64,000 nt of DNA from Rhodomicrobium sp. R_RK_3 (GTDB lineage Bacteria > Pseudomonadota > Alphaproteobacteria > Rhizobiales > Rhodomicrobiaceae), in assembly GCF_002198715.1 (NCBI RefSeq), contig NZ_MWLK01000008.1, forward strand, positions 62,001-126,000, given 5' to 3'. The notes beneath the pieces were generated by a model. The model saw only the letters and a program-made list of their open reading frames with translations, was not told the DNA's origin and searched no databases. The stretch's first letter is position 1. Each line of letters opens with the position of its first letter. This document shows positions 8,876 to 17,807 of the stretch, piece by piece. Position numbers and translations under genes: made by a program.

Positions 8876-8914
8876 GGGGCTTGCCTGAAAAATGGATGGG
8901 GCAGGCCCCTTTAT
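8876..8914 (+). terminator. Hairpin followed by T-rich stretch between miaA and ilvB
   Basis: A 10-bp stem (8876-8885 with 8900-8909, one G-T pair) and 14-base loop, followed directly by TTTATT. It may terminate miaA transcription or, since it precedes ilvB, act as an attenuator. Confidence 0.6.
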
Positions 8915-8927
8915 TGTGCAAAACTGT

Positions 8928-8947
8928 CTTGTGCATAATGGCACAAG
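8928..8947. promoter_or_regulatory. Inverted repeat upstream of ilvB
   Basis: Perfect 7-bp arms CTTGTGC (8928-8934) and GCACAAG (8941-8947) around ATAATG, 42 bases before the ilvB start codon. A third TTGTGC copy occurs at 8914-8919. The arrangement suits a regulator binding site or an RNA hairpin in the leader; the regulator is unknown. Confidence 0.45.
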
Positions 8948-8989
8948 AATAAGGGCACTGACCATTCGCAAGAGTTGGAGAGTTGACTG

Positions 8990-10756
8990 ATGGCCCGCAT
9001 GATGACCGGCGCGGAAATCGTGCTGGAAGCGCTGAAAGACCAGGGTGTCGAAGATATTTTCGGCTATCCGGGCGGCGCCGTCCTGCCGATCTATGACGAA
9101 CTGTTCAAGCAGAACCAGGTCCGTCATGTGCTCGTCCGCCACGAACAGGGCGCGGCGCATGCGGCGGAAGGCTATGCGCGCTCCACGGGCAAGGTCGGCG
9201 TGCTGCTCGTCACTTCCGGCCCCGGCGCGACCAATGCCGTCACCGGCCTGACCGATGCGCTGATGGACAGCATTCCGCTGGTTTGCATCACGGGGCAGGT
9301 CGCCACGCATCTGATCGGCAGCGACGCCTTCCAGGAATGCGACACGGTCGGCATCACCCGCCCCTGCACCAAGCACAATTACCTCGTCCGCGACATCAAC
9401 GATCTGGCGCGCGTGCTGCATGAGGCGTTCTACGTCGCCAAATCCGGCCGGCCGGGCCCCGTCGTCGTCGACATCCCCAAGGATGTGCAATTCGCCAAGG
9501 GGCCTTATACCGGCCCCAGCCGCGTCGTGCACAAGACCTACCGTCCGCAGCTCAAGGGCAATGCCACCGCCATCCGCGACGCCGTCGAAATGATGGTCAG
9601 CGCCAAGCGGCCCGTCTTCTATACGGGCGGCGGCGTCATCAATTCCGGCCCGGCGGCGAGCCAGCTCTTGCGCGAATTCGTCCAGCTCACCGGCTATCCG
9701 ATCACCTCGACGCTGATGGGGCTCGGCGCCTATTCGGCCGACGACAGGCAATGGCTCGGCATGCTCGGCATGCACGGCACCTACGAAGCCAATCTGGCCA
9801 TGCATGAATGCGACGTGCTGATCAATATCGGCGCCCGGTTCGACGACCGCATCACCGGCCGGCTCGACGCCTTCTCGCCGCATTCGAAGAAGATCCATGT
9901 CGATATCGACCCGTCCTCGATCAACAAGACGGTGAAGGTCGATGTGCCGGTCATCGGCGATTGCGCGCATGTGCTCGAGGAGATGATCCGGGTCTGGCGC
10001 GCCCGCGCGCCGCAGCTCGACAAGACGGCGCTGAAGAAATGGTGGGGCCAGATCGCCGACTGGCGCGGCCGCAATTCGCTGCACTACAAGCCGCGCTCCG
10101 ACGTCATCATGCCGCAATATGCCATCGAGCGGCTCTATGCGCTGACCAAGGACCGCGACACCTACATCACCACCGAAGTCGGCCAGCATCAGATGTGGGC
10201 GGCGCAATATTACCGCTTCGACAAGCCGAACCGCTGGATGACTTCGGGCGGCCTCGGCACCATGGGCTACGGCCTGCCCGCCGCCATCGGCGTGCAGACG
10301 GCGCATCCGCAGGCGCTGGTCATCGACATTGCCGGCGAGGCCTCGATCTTGATGAACATGCAGGAGATGTCCACCGCCATCCAGCATCAGCTGCCGGTGA
10401 AGATCTTCATCTTGAACAACGAATATATGGGCATGGTGCGCCAGTGGCAGGAGCTGCTGCATGGCGGGCGCTATTCGCACTCCTATACCCATTCGCTGCC
10501 CGATTTCGTCAAGCTGGCCGAAGCCTATCATTGCGTCGGCCTGCGCGCGGACAAGCCGGACCAGCTCGACGATCTCATCATGGAGATGATCGAGACCCCG
10601 AAGCCCGTGATCTTCGATTGCCGCGTGCATAAGCTGGCCAATTGCTTCCCGATGATTCCCTCGGGCGCGGGCCACAATGAAATGCTGCTGGCCGACGATT
10701 TCGCCGGCGACGACATCGACTACACCGTCTCCGAAGAAGGCAAGGTGATGGTCTAG
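8990..10756 (+). CDS. ilvB: Acetolactate synthase, large (catalytic) subunit
   Basis: A 588-residue TPP enzyme that condenses two pyruvates, or pyruvate with 2-oxobutyrate, in branched-chain amino acid synthesis. The N-terminal domain has [15 protein letters not shown] with the catalytic Glu in [16 protein letters not shown] (about residue 50). FAD-domain and C-terminal TPP-domain motifs follow ([29 protein letters not shown]). The usual GDG of the TPP/Mg motif reads GEA here ([11 protein letters not shown]), a conservative Asp-to-Glu change. A GGAG site lies 9-10 bases before the ATG. The regulatory subunit gene ilvN follows after about 130 bases, so the two form an operon. Confidence 0.95.
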   Translation: MARMMTGAEIVLEALKDQGVEDIFGYPGGAVLPIYDELFKQNQVRHVLVRHEQGAAHAAEGYARSTGKVGVLLVTSGPGATNAVTGLTDALMDSIPLVCITGQVATHLIGSDAFQECDTVGITRPCTKHNYLVRDINDLARVLHEAFYVAKSGRPGPVVVDIPKDVQFAKGPYTGPSRVVHKTYRPQLKGNATAIRDAVEMMVSAKRPVFYTGGGVINSGPAASQLLREFVQLTGYPITSTLMGLGAYSADDRQWLGMLGMHGTYEANLAMHECDVLINIGARFDDRITGRLDAFSPHSKKIHVDIDPSSINKTVKVDVPVIGDCAHVLEEMIRVWRARAPQLDKTALKKWWGQIADWRGRNSLHYKPRSDVIMPQYAIERLYALTKDRDTYITTEVGQHQMWAAQYYRFDKPNRWMTSGGLGTMGYGLPAAIGVQTAHPQALVIDIAGEASILMNMQEMSTAIQHQLPVKIFILNNEYMGMVRQWQELLHGGRYSHSYTHSLPDFVKLAEAYHCVGLRADKPDQLDDLIMEMIETPKPVIFDCRVHKLANCFPMIPSGAGHNEMLLADDFAGDDIDYTVSEEGKVMV

Positions 10757-10888
10757 AGCCTGTCATGCCCGCCGCGGCGGGGTGCCAGCGACAAGCATGA
10801 TGCATAATATGCGGCCGGACTCCCCGCCATCGCGCGGGGGTCGCGGCTGCGAATGCCGGACGCCAACCCGAACCGAACCGGAAACACG

Positions 10889-11404
10889 ATGAGCAACCGC
10901 CAGGACGTTCGCGAACAGCATACTTTGGCCATTCTGGTCGACAATGAGCCCGGTGTCCTGGCTCGGGTCACCGGCCTGTTCTCCGGCCGGGGCTACAATA
11001 TCGACTCGCTGACGGTGTCGGAGACGGTGAGCGAGAAGCACCTCTCGCGCATCACCATCGTGACCACAGGCTCGCCGATGGTGATCGAGCAGATCCGCAA
11101 CCAGCTCGACCGGCTGGTGCCCGTCCACCGCGTCACCGACATGACGGTCGGCGGCAATCCGATCGCGCGCGAGCTCGCCTTGGTGAAGGTCGCGGGCAAG
11201 GGCGAGAAGCGTGTGGAAGCGCTGCGTCTGGCCGAGGCCTTCCGCGCCCAGGTCGTCGATGCCTCGACCGAGCATTTCGTGTTCGAGATCACCGGCCGCA
11301 TCTCCAAGATCGACCAGTTCATCGCGCTGATGCAGCCGATCGGGCTCGTGGAGGTCGCCCGCACCGGCGTCGCCGCCATCGCGCGCAGCTCGGCGGCCAT
11401 GTAG
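10889..11404 (+). CDS. ilvN: Acetolactate synthase, small (regulatory) subunit
   Basis: A 171-residue subunit that activates IlvB and gives it valine feedback control. The N-terminal ACT domain shows HTLAILVDNEPGVLARVTGLFS and GYNIDSLTV (about residues 10-45); the C-terminal half (ELALVKVAGKGEKRVEALRLAE to the end) matches the ALS_ss_C domain. I prefer the ATG at 10889 because GGAAA lies at a good distance; the in-frame ATG at 10853 would add 12 residues. The spacer after ilvB carries a perfect short palindrome (CCCGCCGCGGCGGG, about 10770-10783) but no clear terminator, so readthrough from ilvB is likely. Confidence 0.93.
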   Translation: MSNRQDVREQHTLAILVDNEPGVLARVTGLFSGRGYNIDSLTVSETVSEKHLSRITIVTTGSPMVIEQIRNQLDRLVPVHRVTDMTVGGNPIARELALVKVAGKGEKRVEALRLAEAFRAQVVDASTEHFVFEITGRISKIDQFIALMQPIGLVEVARTGVAAIARSSAAM

Positions 11405-11488
11405 CGGGCCGATCCGCCGGCTTTTTGCCGATGGATCAAAGCGCGGACTGGCCTGTTATTATCCGGCGGAACAACGGGGACGCCGGAC

Positions 11489-12265
11489 ATGGATGCCAGC
11501 CTGCGCCAGCGAGTGAGCCGGCTCTATTTCGGCGACACGCCTGCCGCGCGCAATTTTCGCATCGCTTCGCTGCTGTTCGAGATCGCGCTGATCGTCTTCT
11601 TCATCTCGACCTCCTTCGTCGCCAGCCAGCCCTGGCTGACCGCCACCGGGCTGGTCGTCGCCTTCATCCTGCTCGTGGACTTTCTCGCCCGCTGGTGGAT
11701 CAACGAACCGCCATCGGCCTATTTCCGCCAGCTCTCGACCTGGACCGACCTCGTCGTCCTGATCTCGCTGGTGGTGCCGGTCATCACCGGCAGCCTCTTG
11801 TTCCTGCGCGCCGCCCGCGCCGTCCGGCTGTTCCGCTCCTACCATCTGCTGCGCGACGTCTACCGCGAATATTCCTTCGCCCGCAAAAACCGCGAGGCGA
11901 TCGAGGCTTCGCTCAACCTCCTGGTCTTCATCTTCGTGATGTCGGCGGTGGTCTATGTGATCGAGGGCGAGCGCCATCCTGGCATCAACAATTTCGTCGA
12001 CGCGCTCTATTTCACCGTCTCGACCCTCTCCACCACCGGCTTCGGCGACATCACCTTCAAGGACACTGTGGGGCGTCTGCTGTCGATCTTCATCATGATC
12101 GTCGGCGTCGGCCTGTTCCTGCGGCTGATCCAGACCATCTACCGCCCGAACAAGGTCCGCCACGAATGCCCCACCTGCGGCCTGATGCGCCACGACCCGG
12201 ACGCCGTGCACTGCAAACATTGCGGCACCACCCTGCACATCCAGCGCGAAGGCGCGGACGATTAG
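11489..12265 (+). CDS. Voltage-gated-type potassium channel with C-terminal zinc ribbon
   Basis: A 258-residue membrane protein. Six hydrophobic segments can be placed. The fourth is an S4-like helix with spaced arginines (LRAARAVRLFRSYHLLR, about residues 110-125). The pore helix and filter are STLSTTGFGDITF (about residues 175-190), with GFGD in place of the commoner GYGD, and S6 is LLSIFIMIVGVGLFLRL. The last 35 residues are soluble and hold two cysteine pairs, CPTC and CKHC, fitting a small zinc ribbon; this is not part of the usual bacterial Kv-like channel. It should conduct K+ across the inner membrane. It sits 84 bases after ilvN but looks functionally separate. Confidence 0.82.
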   Translation: MDASLRQRVSRLYFGDTPAARNFRIASLLFEIALIVFFISTSFVASQPWLTATGLVVAFILLVDFLARWWINEPPSAYFRQLSTWTDLVVLISLVVPVITGSLLFLRAARAVRLFRSYHLLRDVYREYSFARKNREAIEASLNLLVFIFVMSAVVYVIEGERHPGINNFVDALYFTVSTLSTTGFGDITFKDTVGRLLSIFIMIVGVGLFLRLIQTIYRPNKVRHECPTCGLMRHDPDAVHCKHCGTTLHIQREGADD

Positions 12266-12273
12266 ACCGCAAT

Positions 12274-12381
12274 CGAAATCCCCGCGAAGGCGGGGATCCA
12301 GTACGCCGCAGCGCAAGCGGTGTGGCAGAAAGCTCATTTTGAGTTTGTGATTGCTGGATCCCTGCCTTCGCGGGGATTTCG
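12274..12381. repeat. Long inverted repeat (REP-like) after the channel gene
   Basis: Two 28-nt arms (12274-12301 and 12354-12381) are inverted with one mismatch, around a 52-bp centre. Each arm holds the CCCGCGAAGGCGGGGATCCA type core seen in many dispersed REP elements of proteobacteria. It starts 9 bases after the channel stop codon and may double as a bidirectional terminator. Confidence 0.75.
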
Positions 12382-12745
12382 TCTGGGGTAAAACTTGCAC
12401 TCCGAAACCGCCTGCGTGTGCAGGTCGACGGGCGTGCAATTTTTGCGCTAACTACCTGAGATTGCATCACAAAACTGTGCGAGTCCGGCCACGCGCGGAC
12501 CGTGCTCGCGCCATATTTGCACGTCACAAATTTTGCTTCCGCGCGGCGTCGAGCAACCGCTCCGCCGGCGTATCGCCGCCTGCAGCCGCTTCGGGCAACG
12601 CCCCCGAAGGCTGCGGCCTGACGGTTCCGGCCAGCCGGGTCCGCCTGTTCGCGTTGAGTTCAAGGTCTCGCCGATGTCCGAGAGGGCGCGCCTGCCGCGC
12701 CGGACATCCCGTTCCTGGCCAAACCTTCGAGGGGACATTTGCGCC
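12382..12745. other. Intergenic region upstream of the second porin
   Basis: This 364-bp stretch lies between the inverted repeat and the porin start and probably holds the porin promoter. The part 12390-12540 is less GC-rich (TTTGCGCTAACTACCTGAGATTGC). Open frames crossing it are extensions or shadows of the porin frame and look unlike known proteins. I see no RNA gene. Confidence 0.4.
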
Positions 12746-14014
12746 ATGATGTCGAATGCAATGAAACTGTTTGCCGTGGTCCTGCTGCCCGGGCTTCTGT
12801 CCGCCGGCGCTGCTTTCGCCGCCGATCCCGGCCCCGCCTGCTGCTCCGATCTGGAAGAGCGCGTCGCCGAACTTGAAGCGGCGTCCGCCCGCAAGGGCAA
12901 CCGCGCCGTCTCGCTGACGGTGTCGGGCGAAGTCAACAAGGCGCTGCTGATCTGGGATGATGGCCGGCAGTCGGATGCCTATGTCGTCGACAATGCCGGC
13001 GCGGACCAGGAATCCCGCCTCAATGTCTCGGGCGAGGGCACGGTCGGGGCGGGCTGGCGCACCGGCTTCGTCATCGAATTGGGCTTCACCGATTCCTCCT
13101 CGCTCTTCGTCAACCAGGCCAATGACGAAGGCCCCGGCGATACCGCCTTCGAGACCCGCCTTGCCAATTGGTATATCGAGGGCGAGCGTTTCGGCCGCGT
13201 CACGCTCGGCCAGCAAAGCTCGGCGACCGATGGCATCACCACCATCGACCTGTCGCGGGCCAAGACCGACGCCGTCACCTGGCACAACAAGTCCTTCGGC
13301 ATCCGGAGCGAGGATGGCGGCTATACCGGCCTGACCTGGGGCAATGTCGCCTGGGGCCTCGAAGGCGACCGCGGCGATTTCATCCGTTACGACAGCCCTG
13401 TGCTCTACGGCTTCATGGCCTCGGCCGCCTGGGGCGAGGACGATAGCTGGGACGCGGCCTTGCGCTTCCAGAAGGAGCTGGATTCAGTGCGCATCGCGGC
13501 CGGGGCCGGCTATCTCTATGTCGGCGACGCGACCAATGCCAGCCTTTATCCGAACGAGACCAAGATCGCCAGCGGCTCGGTTTCCGTCATGCACATGCCG
13601 ACCGGCCTGTTCGGCAATCTCGCCGCCGGCCGGGTCGAGCTGTCGGACAAAGCGCTGGCCGGCCCCGACAATCCCGATGACGGCACCATGTGGATGGCGC
13701 AGGCTGGCATCGAAAAGCGCGTCATGCCCTTCGGCGCCACCACGCTCTACGGCGAATATGGCGAATATGGCGACATCCTGCTGGGCTATTCGGCCTTTTC
13801 GCCCGGCAGCACCCCGACCATCGCCGCCGAGGGCATCACCGGCACCGAGGTCTCGCGCTGGGGCGTCGGCGCGGTGCAGCAATTCGATGCGGCGGCCCTG
13901 GAGATGTACGCGGTGTTCAACCATTTCGACGCCGAGATCCGCACCGCCGAATCCGGCAACGCCGCGACCGAGCCGTGGTACGGCGTCGTGGTCGGATCGC
14001 GGCTGAAATTCTGA
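12746..14014 (+). CDS. Outer-membrane porin (paralogue of the 2-kb porin)
   Basis: A 422-residue porin with signal peptide (MKLFAVVLLPGLLSAGAAFA-AD), a cysteine pair soon after cleavage (PACCSDLEER), the short coiled segment DLEERVAELEAASARKGNR, alternating beta-strands and a C-terminal Phe (RLKF). The first 90 mature residues closely follow the porin at 2044-3405 (WDDGRQSDAYVVDN against WDDGRDSDAYVVGN), so the two are paralogues. The ATG at 12746 (or the next one at 12749) is chosen because GAGGGG is 10 bases upstream and the signal peptide follows directly. The frame is open 71 codons further upstream without porin-like features. Confidence 0.86.
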   Translation: MMSNAMKLFAVVLLPGLLSAGAAFAADPGPACCSDLEERVAELEAASARKGNRAVSLTVSGEVNKALLIWDDGRQSDAYVVDNAGADQESRLNVSGEGTVGAGWRTGFVIELGFTDSSSLFVNQANDEGPGDTAFETRLANWYIEGERFGRVTLGQQSSATDGITTIDLSRAKTDAVTWHNKSFGIRSEDGGYTGLTWGNVAWGLEGDRGDFIRYDSPVLYGFMASAAWGEDDSWDAALRFQKELDSVRIAAGAGYLYVGDATNASLYPNETKIASGSVSVMHMPTGLFGNLAAGRVELSDKALAGPDNPDDGTMWMAQAGIEKRVMPFGATTLYGEYGEYGDILLGYSAFSPGSTPTIAAEGITGTEVSRWGVGAVQQFDAAALEMYAVFNHFDAEIRTAESGNAATEPWYGVVVGSRLKF

Positions 14015-14104
14015 GCGGATCCGAGGGTGCGGGATACGATCCTAGAGCGTGAGCCGAGTTGCGGCAGGGAGAAGCGCGCTGGTTCCGGCCAGATCGATCC
14101 CGGC

Positions 14105-17100
14105 CTAGCCGCTTTTATCCTCGACGCGGTAGCTCAGCACACGGACCACCAGCTTGCCGGGACACAGGCCCGTCACGGCCTCGAAAAAGGCGGGCGTCTC
14201 GATGGCGGCGGTGAGGCTCGACTGGGCGGTGCTGCCGGGGACCGGGGCGAGCGCGGCGAAATCGGCGGGCCCCGGACAGGCCAGCACCACGATGGCCTCC
14301 TCGCTGGCCTTGGCGCCGGGCATCGGCGCGCTGGTGACGCCGCCGGGCACCTTGTCGGTCGCGCGCAGCTTCTCGCCCGCCGCCAGACTCAGCGCCTCCT
14401 CGCCATCGCGCGGGGAGAGGCGGAGCACGGTGCCGTCTGCCTGCCAGGCGAACAGCCCGGCCCGCAATGCCTCCGCCGCCTTCACCGACACGACGATCTG
14501 CTGCCCGGCGGCGACGCGGGCATCGGGGATCGAAGCGGTCAGCACGTCGTCGCCGCGCGGCCTCTGGATGCGGGCCTGCAGCGTCACGGCGAGCTGGTCC
14601 TCGCCTAGCCATCGCGCCTGCCATTTCTCGCGATAGGGGATGCCGTCCTGGATCGCCGCCAGGAGCTGCGCGGCGCTCGCCTTTTCGGACGGCTCGGGCG
14701 CGGCCTTGCCGCCTTGCCGCGCCGCCTCGATCAGCTTGGCCCGCGCGCGCGCCTTGGCCAGCCGTAACGCCTCCTGCCGCGTCAGGCCGTCCTTGAGGCG
14801 GACGCCGGCGCTGGCCTGCCAGAGCGTATCGCCGGCGGCGGCTTCGATGCCGGCAGTGGCACCCGGCTCGGGCGCCTTGGCTTGCGGGATAAGGCGCAGC
14901 CGGTAGGGCGTCAGCCAAGGGCTGGCGGTCTCGACCTTGACGGTCAGGTCGCCCTCGTCGCCCCGCAGGCGCACGTCCTCCATGCGCGCGTCGGTGCGGC
15001 GGCTCTCCGCCAGCACCCGGCCATCCTCGGCGAGCACCACGAGATCGGCGTTCTGCTCGAGGTCGTCGAGCTGCAGCGTCAGCGGCGCGCCCCCATCCGC
15101 CCGCAGCCTGAAGCGCTCGGCGCCGTCCTTGCCGCCGACGACGCCCGTCGCCGCCGCCCCGGAACCCGCCTCGAGACGGCGCGGAAGGCCGGACTCGCCG
15201 CCCGCCGGCCGCGCGGGGATTTTGGCGATGCCGTAGAGTCTGAGCGCATAGTCGAGCGACCGGCCCTCCGGCGTGCGCAGCTTGAGCAGATAGCGCCCGG
15301 CTTCCAGCGGCATGGTCTGGCTCAGAATTTCGCCGTCTTCGCGCGTGAAGAAGGCGCGCGACCGGTCCCTTTCCCGGTCCATGAGCGAGACGACCATGCC
15401 CTTGGGCAGCGGGCCGCCATCCGCCCGCGTCAATTCCAGCCCGATTTGCTGGCCCTGATCCAGGCCGAAGGCCAGCCAGTTTTCCGGCTCATCCTTCCGC
15501 AAGGCCGCCGAATGCTCGATCCCGCCCAGGCCGACCGAGCCGAGCACCACCGGCTGCTCCTCGCTGGCGCCCAGCAGCGCCTTGGCGCTCATCGCCACGG
15601 CGAGCTTGCCGCTGGCCGGCCCGGCGGAGGCTGCGACGCGCAGCACATAGGGGCCGGGCTCGACGTTGGTCAGCAGCGAAATCGCGGCCTGGCCGGTCGC
15701 CCGCGCGGCGGGGTCGCCATTGCCGGCGCGGAACAGCTCGAGCGCCTCGAAGCGGTCGCCGGAAGCGGTCGCGGCGAGCGTGCCGGAGCGGGTCACGCGG
15801 AGGGCGAAATAGCGCTGTCTCTGGCCCTCGGGGATACGGACGTCGAACGCCTGCGGGTCCGCCAGCGGCTCGGGCAGCAATTGCGCCGTCTCGAAGCTGC
15901 GCCCTTCATCCTCCGAAGCCTGCGGGACATCGCGCAATCGCGGCAGGCCGTCGACCTTCACCTTCAGCCGGTAGGCCCAGGGCGCGTCGCTGCGCGAGCC
16001 GACGGCGATGAAATGGCGGCCCGCCGCCAGCTCCTGGATCAGCGGTTCCGCGCGGTCCGGCGCGATCTGGCGGGTGGCGGTGGCGCCGCCATTGGCATCG
16101 GTCAGCGACAGGCTGCCCGAGGCGCCGGGCGCCTCGATGGCGATCGCAACGCGGGCGGGATGGTCGAGGCTCAGCTTGAAGAACTGCTCGCCCGGGCCGG
16201 GCCAGATCCGGCCCTGATAGAGCACGGCCTCGCCGTCGAAAGCGCCCCGGCCGGCGAGGTCGAGCGCGGTTTTCGGCTCGGCGCCGGGCCGCGCTCGGGC
16301 CGAGAGCGGGAGACCTTGCAGTTGCAGCGTATAGCGCTGGCTGTGCGAGGATTGCGAAGCGATCTCGAGCGCATAGCTGCCACGGCGCAGTTCCGCCAGC
16401 CGGTTCGCGCCGTCGCCGAACAAGGGGACGGGCCGCGCATCGGCATCGGTCAGGCGCAAGGACGCGCCGCCGCCCGGGCCGTCCAGGCGCAGCGAGACCT
16501 CGCTGTCGGCGGCGAGCTCGAAGCGGACGACATCCACCGGATCGCCGCCGCCGATGCTGTCGCTGACGCTGAGCGGCTGGGCGCCGAGCGTGCCGAGCGG
16601 AAAAGCCTGGGCTAGGCTGTCGCCGATGCGGTCGCCCTCGCGCTGCGGCCACCACAACAGCGCCGCCCCCGCGACCAGCGCCGCGCCGAGGCCCGCCGCG
16701 ATCATCCAGGCCAGCGGGCCGGCCTTGACCGGCAGCGACAAAGGCAGCGGCGCGGACGCGGCGGGAGCCGCGCCGCTCCAGACCTGCGAGGCGGCGGCCG
16801 GTCCCTCATGCGGCGCGGTCGGCGGCCAGAGGCCCGAGGATGGGCGCGGCTCCGTGCGGGCGGTGGCGGGCGGATCGGCCGCGGTCGGCGCGCTGGCGAA
16901 GCGCTGGCCGAGTCCGAGCGCCTGCCGCCATTCGCGCACGCTTTGCGGGCGTTCGTCGGCGCGCAGCCGCATGGCCCAATCGACGGCGCGCACGAAGGAG
17001 GCATCGAAGCGCGGCCCCGCCACCTCCGCAAAGCGCAGGCAGGGATCGGGCCGCCCCTCCATCAGATGGGCGATGCGGCTCGGCGCATCGGCGGGCGCGT

Positions 17101-17803
17101 CGCCGACGACCATGCGGTAGACGACGGCGCCCATCGTGTAGATGTCGGTCCAGGGGCCCTGATTGACGGTGCCGCTATATTGCTCGTTCGGGCTGTAGCC
17201 CGGCGTGACGATCGCCGCGACCGTCTCGCTGCGGCCGGTGAAGACATTGCGCGCGGCGCCGAAATCGATCAGCACAGGCGTCGTGCCCTGGCGCATGAAG
17301 ACATTGTCGGGCTTGATGTCGCGATGGGCGAGGCCATTGTCGTGCACCAGAGCGAGCGCGTCGGTGAGCGGGTCGAGGATGCGCAGCACGTCGTCCTGGG
17401 TGATCGGCGCCGGTTCGCGCTCTTTCAGCCAGGCGCCGAGGGTTTTGCCCTCCAGAAACTCCATCACCATGTAGCCGGTGTCGTTGAGGCTCATGAAATA
17501 GAGCACGCGGACGATATTGGGATGCGAGAGGCGGGCGAGGATGCGTGCCTCCTCGAGGAAGCGCTGCAGGCCCCAGTGGAAGACCTGCTCGCTGTCGGCG
17601 CCGTTGGGCTGCACCGAGAGCGTATTGCCGTCGCGCATGGCGAAGGCGCCGGGCAGGTATTCCTTGATGGCGACGCGCTGATCGAGCGCGGTGTTGAGGC
17701 CGAGATAGGTGATGCCGAAGCCGCCCTGGCCGAGCACGCCGAGCACCTCGTAATCCCGCAACCGGGTGCCGGCGGGCAGTGCGAGGCGATGGGTTTGTGT
17801 CAT
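14105..17803 (-). CDS. Giant Ser/Thr protein kinase with periplasmic PPC-like repeats and DUF4384-like C-terminus
   Basis: A 1232-residue membrane kinase. Residues about 15-295 are a complete Hanks-type kinase: Gly-loop GQGGFG (25-30), Lys in VAIKEY (47), HRDIKPDN (160-167), DFGAAR (180-185) and WTDIYTMG. A Pro/Ala-rich linker leads to one transmembrane helix (about 363-385). The outer part has about five beta-sandwich repeats with the pattern of PPC domains (for example FELAADSEVSLRLDGP, FFKLSLDHPARVAIAI, FALRVTRSGTLAA). The last 230 residues resemble DUF4384. The kinase should face the cytoplasm and the repeats the periplasm, as a receptor. It starts 4 bases after the stop of the trypsin-FHA gene, so they are cotranscribed. 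The ATG at 17803 is preferred to one at 17839 that lies inside that gene. Confidence 0.88.
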   Translation of the reverse strand: MTQTHRLALPAGTRLRDYEVLGVLGQGGFGITYLGLNTALDQRVAIKEYLPGAFAMRDGNTLSVQPNGADSEQVFHWGLQRFLEEARILARLSHPNIVRVLYFMSLNDTGYMVMEFLEGKTLGAWLKEREPAPITQDDVLRILDPLTDALALVHDNGLAHRDIKPDNVFMRQGTTPVLIDFGAARNVFTGRSETVAAIVTPGYSPNEQYSGTVNQGPWTDIYTMGAVVYRMVVGDAPADAPSRIAHLMEGRPDPCLRFAEVAGPRFDASFVRAVDWAMRLRADERPQSVREWRQALGLGQRFASAPTAADPPATARTEPRPSSGLWPPTAPHEGPAAASQVWSGAAPAASAPLPLSLPVKAGPLAWMIAAGLGAALVAGAALLWWPQREGDRIGDSLAQAFPLGTLGAQPLSVSDSIGGGDPVDVVRFELAADSEVSLRLDGPGGGASLRLTDADARPVPLFGDGANRLAELRRGSYALEIASQSSHSQRYTLQLQGLPLSARARPGAEPKTALDLAGRGAFDGEAVLYQGRIWPGPGEQFFKLSLDHPARVAIAIEAPGASGSLSLTDANGGATATRQIAPDRAEPLIQELAAGRHFIAVGSRSDAPWAYRLKVKVDGLPRLRDVPQASEDEGRSFETAQLLPEPLADPQAFDVRIPEGQRQRYFALRVTRSGTLAATASGDRFEALELFRAGNGDPAARATGQAAISLLTNVEPGPYVLRVAASAGPASGKLAVAMSAKALLGASEEQPVVLGSVGLGGIEHSAALRKDEPENWLAFGLDQGQQIGLELTRADGGPLPKGMVVSLMDRERDRSRAFFTREDGEILSQTMPLEAGRYLLKLRTPEGRSLDYALRLYGIAKIPARPAGGESGLPRRLEAGSGAAATGVVGGKDGAERFRLRADGGAPLTLQLDDLEQNADLVVLAEDGRVLAESRRTDARMEDVRLRGDEGDLTVKVETASPWLTPYRLRLIPQAKAPEPGATAGIEAAAGDTLWQASAGVRLKDGLTRQEALRLAKARARAKLIEAARQGGKAAPEPSEKASAAQLLAAIQDGIPYREKWQARWLGEDQLAVTLQARIQRPRGDDVLTASIPDARVAAGQQIVVSVKAAEALRAGLFAWQADGTVLRLSPRDGEEALSLAAGEKLRATDKVPGGVTSAPMPGAKASEEAIVVLACPGPADFAALAPVPGSTAQSSLTAAIETPAFFEAVTGLCPGKLVVRVLSYRVEDKSG

Positions 17804-17807
17804 GGGA

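Noticed and set aside
8825-10675. 616-codon open frame antisense to ilvB
   Set aside because: It is a shadow of the high-GC ilvB frame: Asp/His/Arg-rich, with no family motifs, while ilvB is unmistakable.
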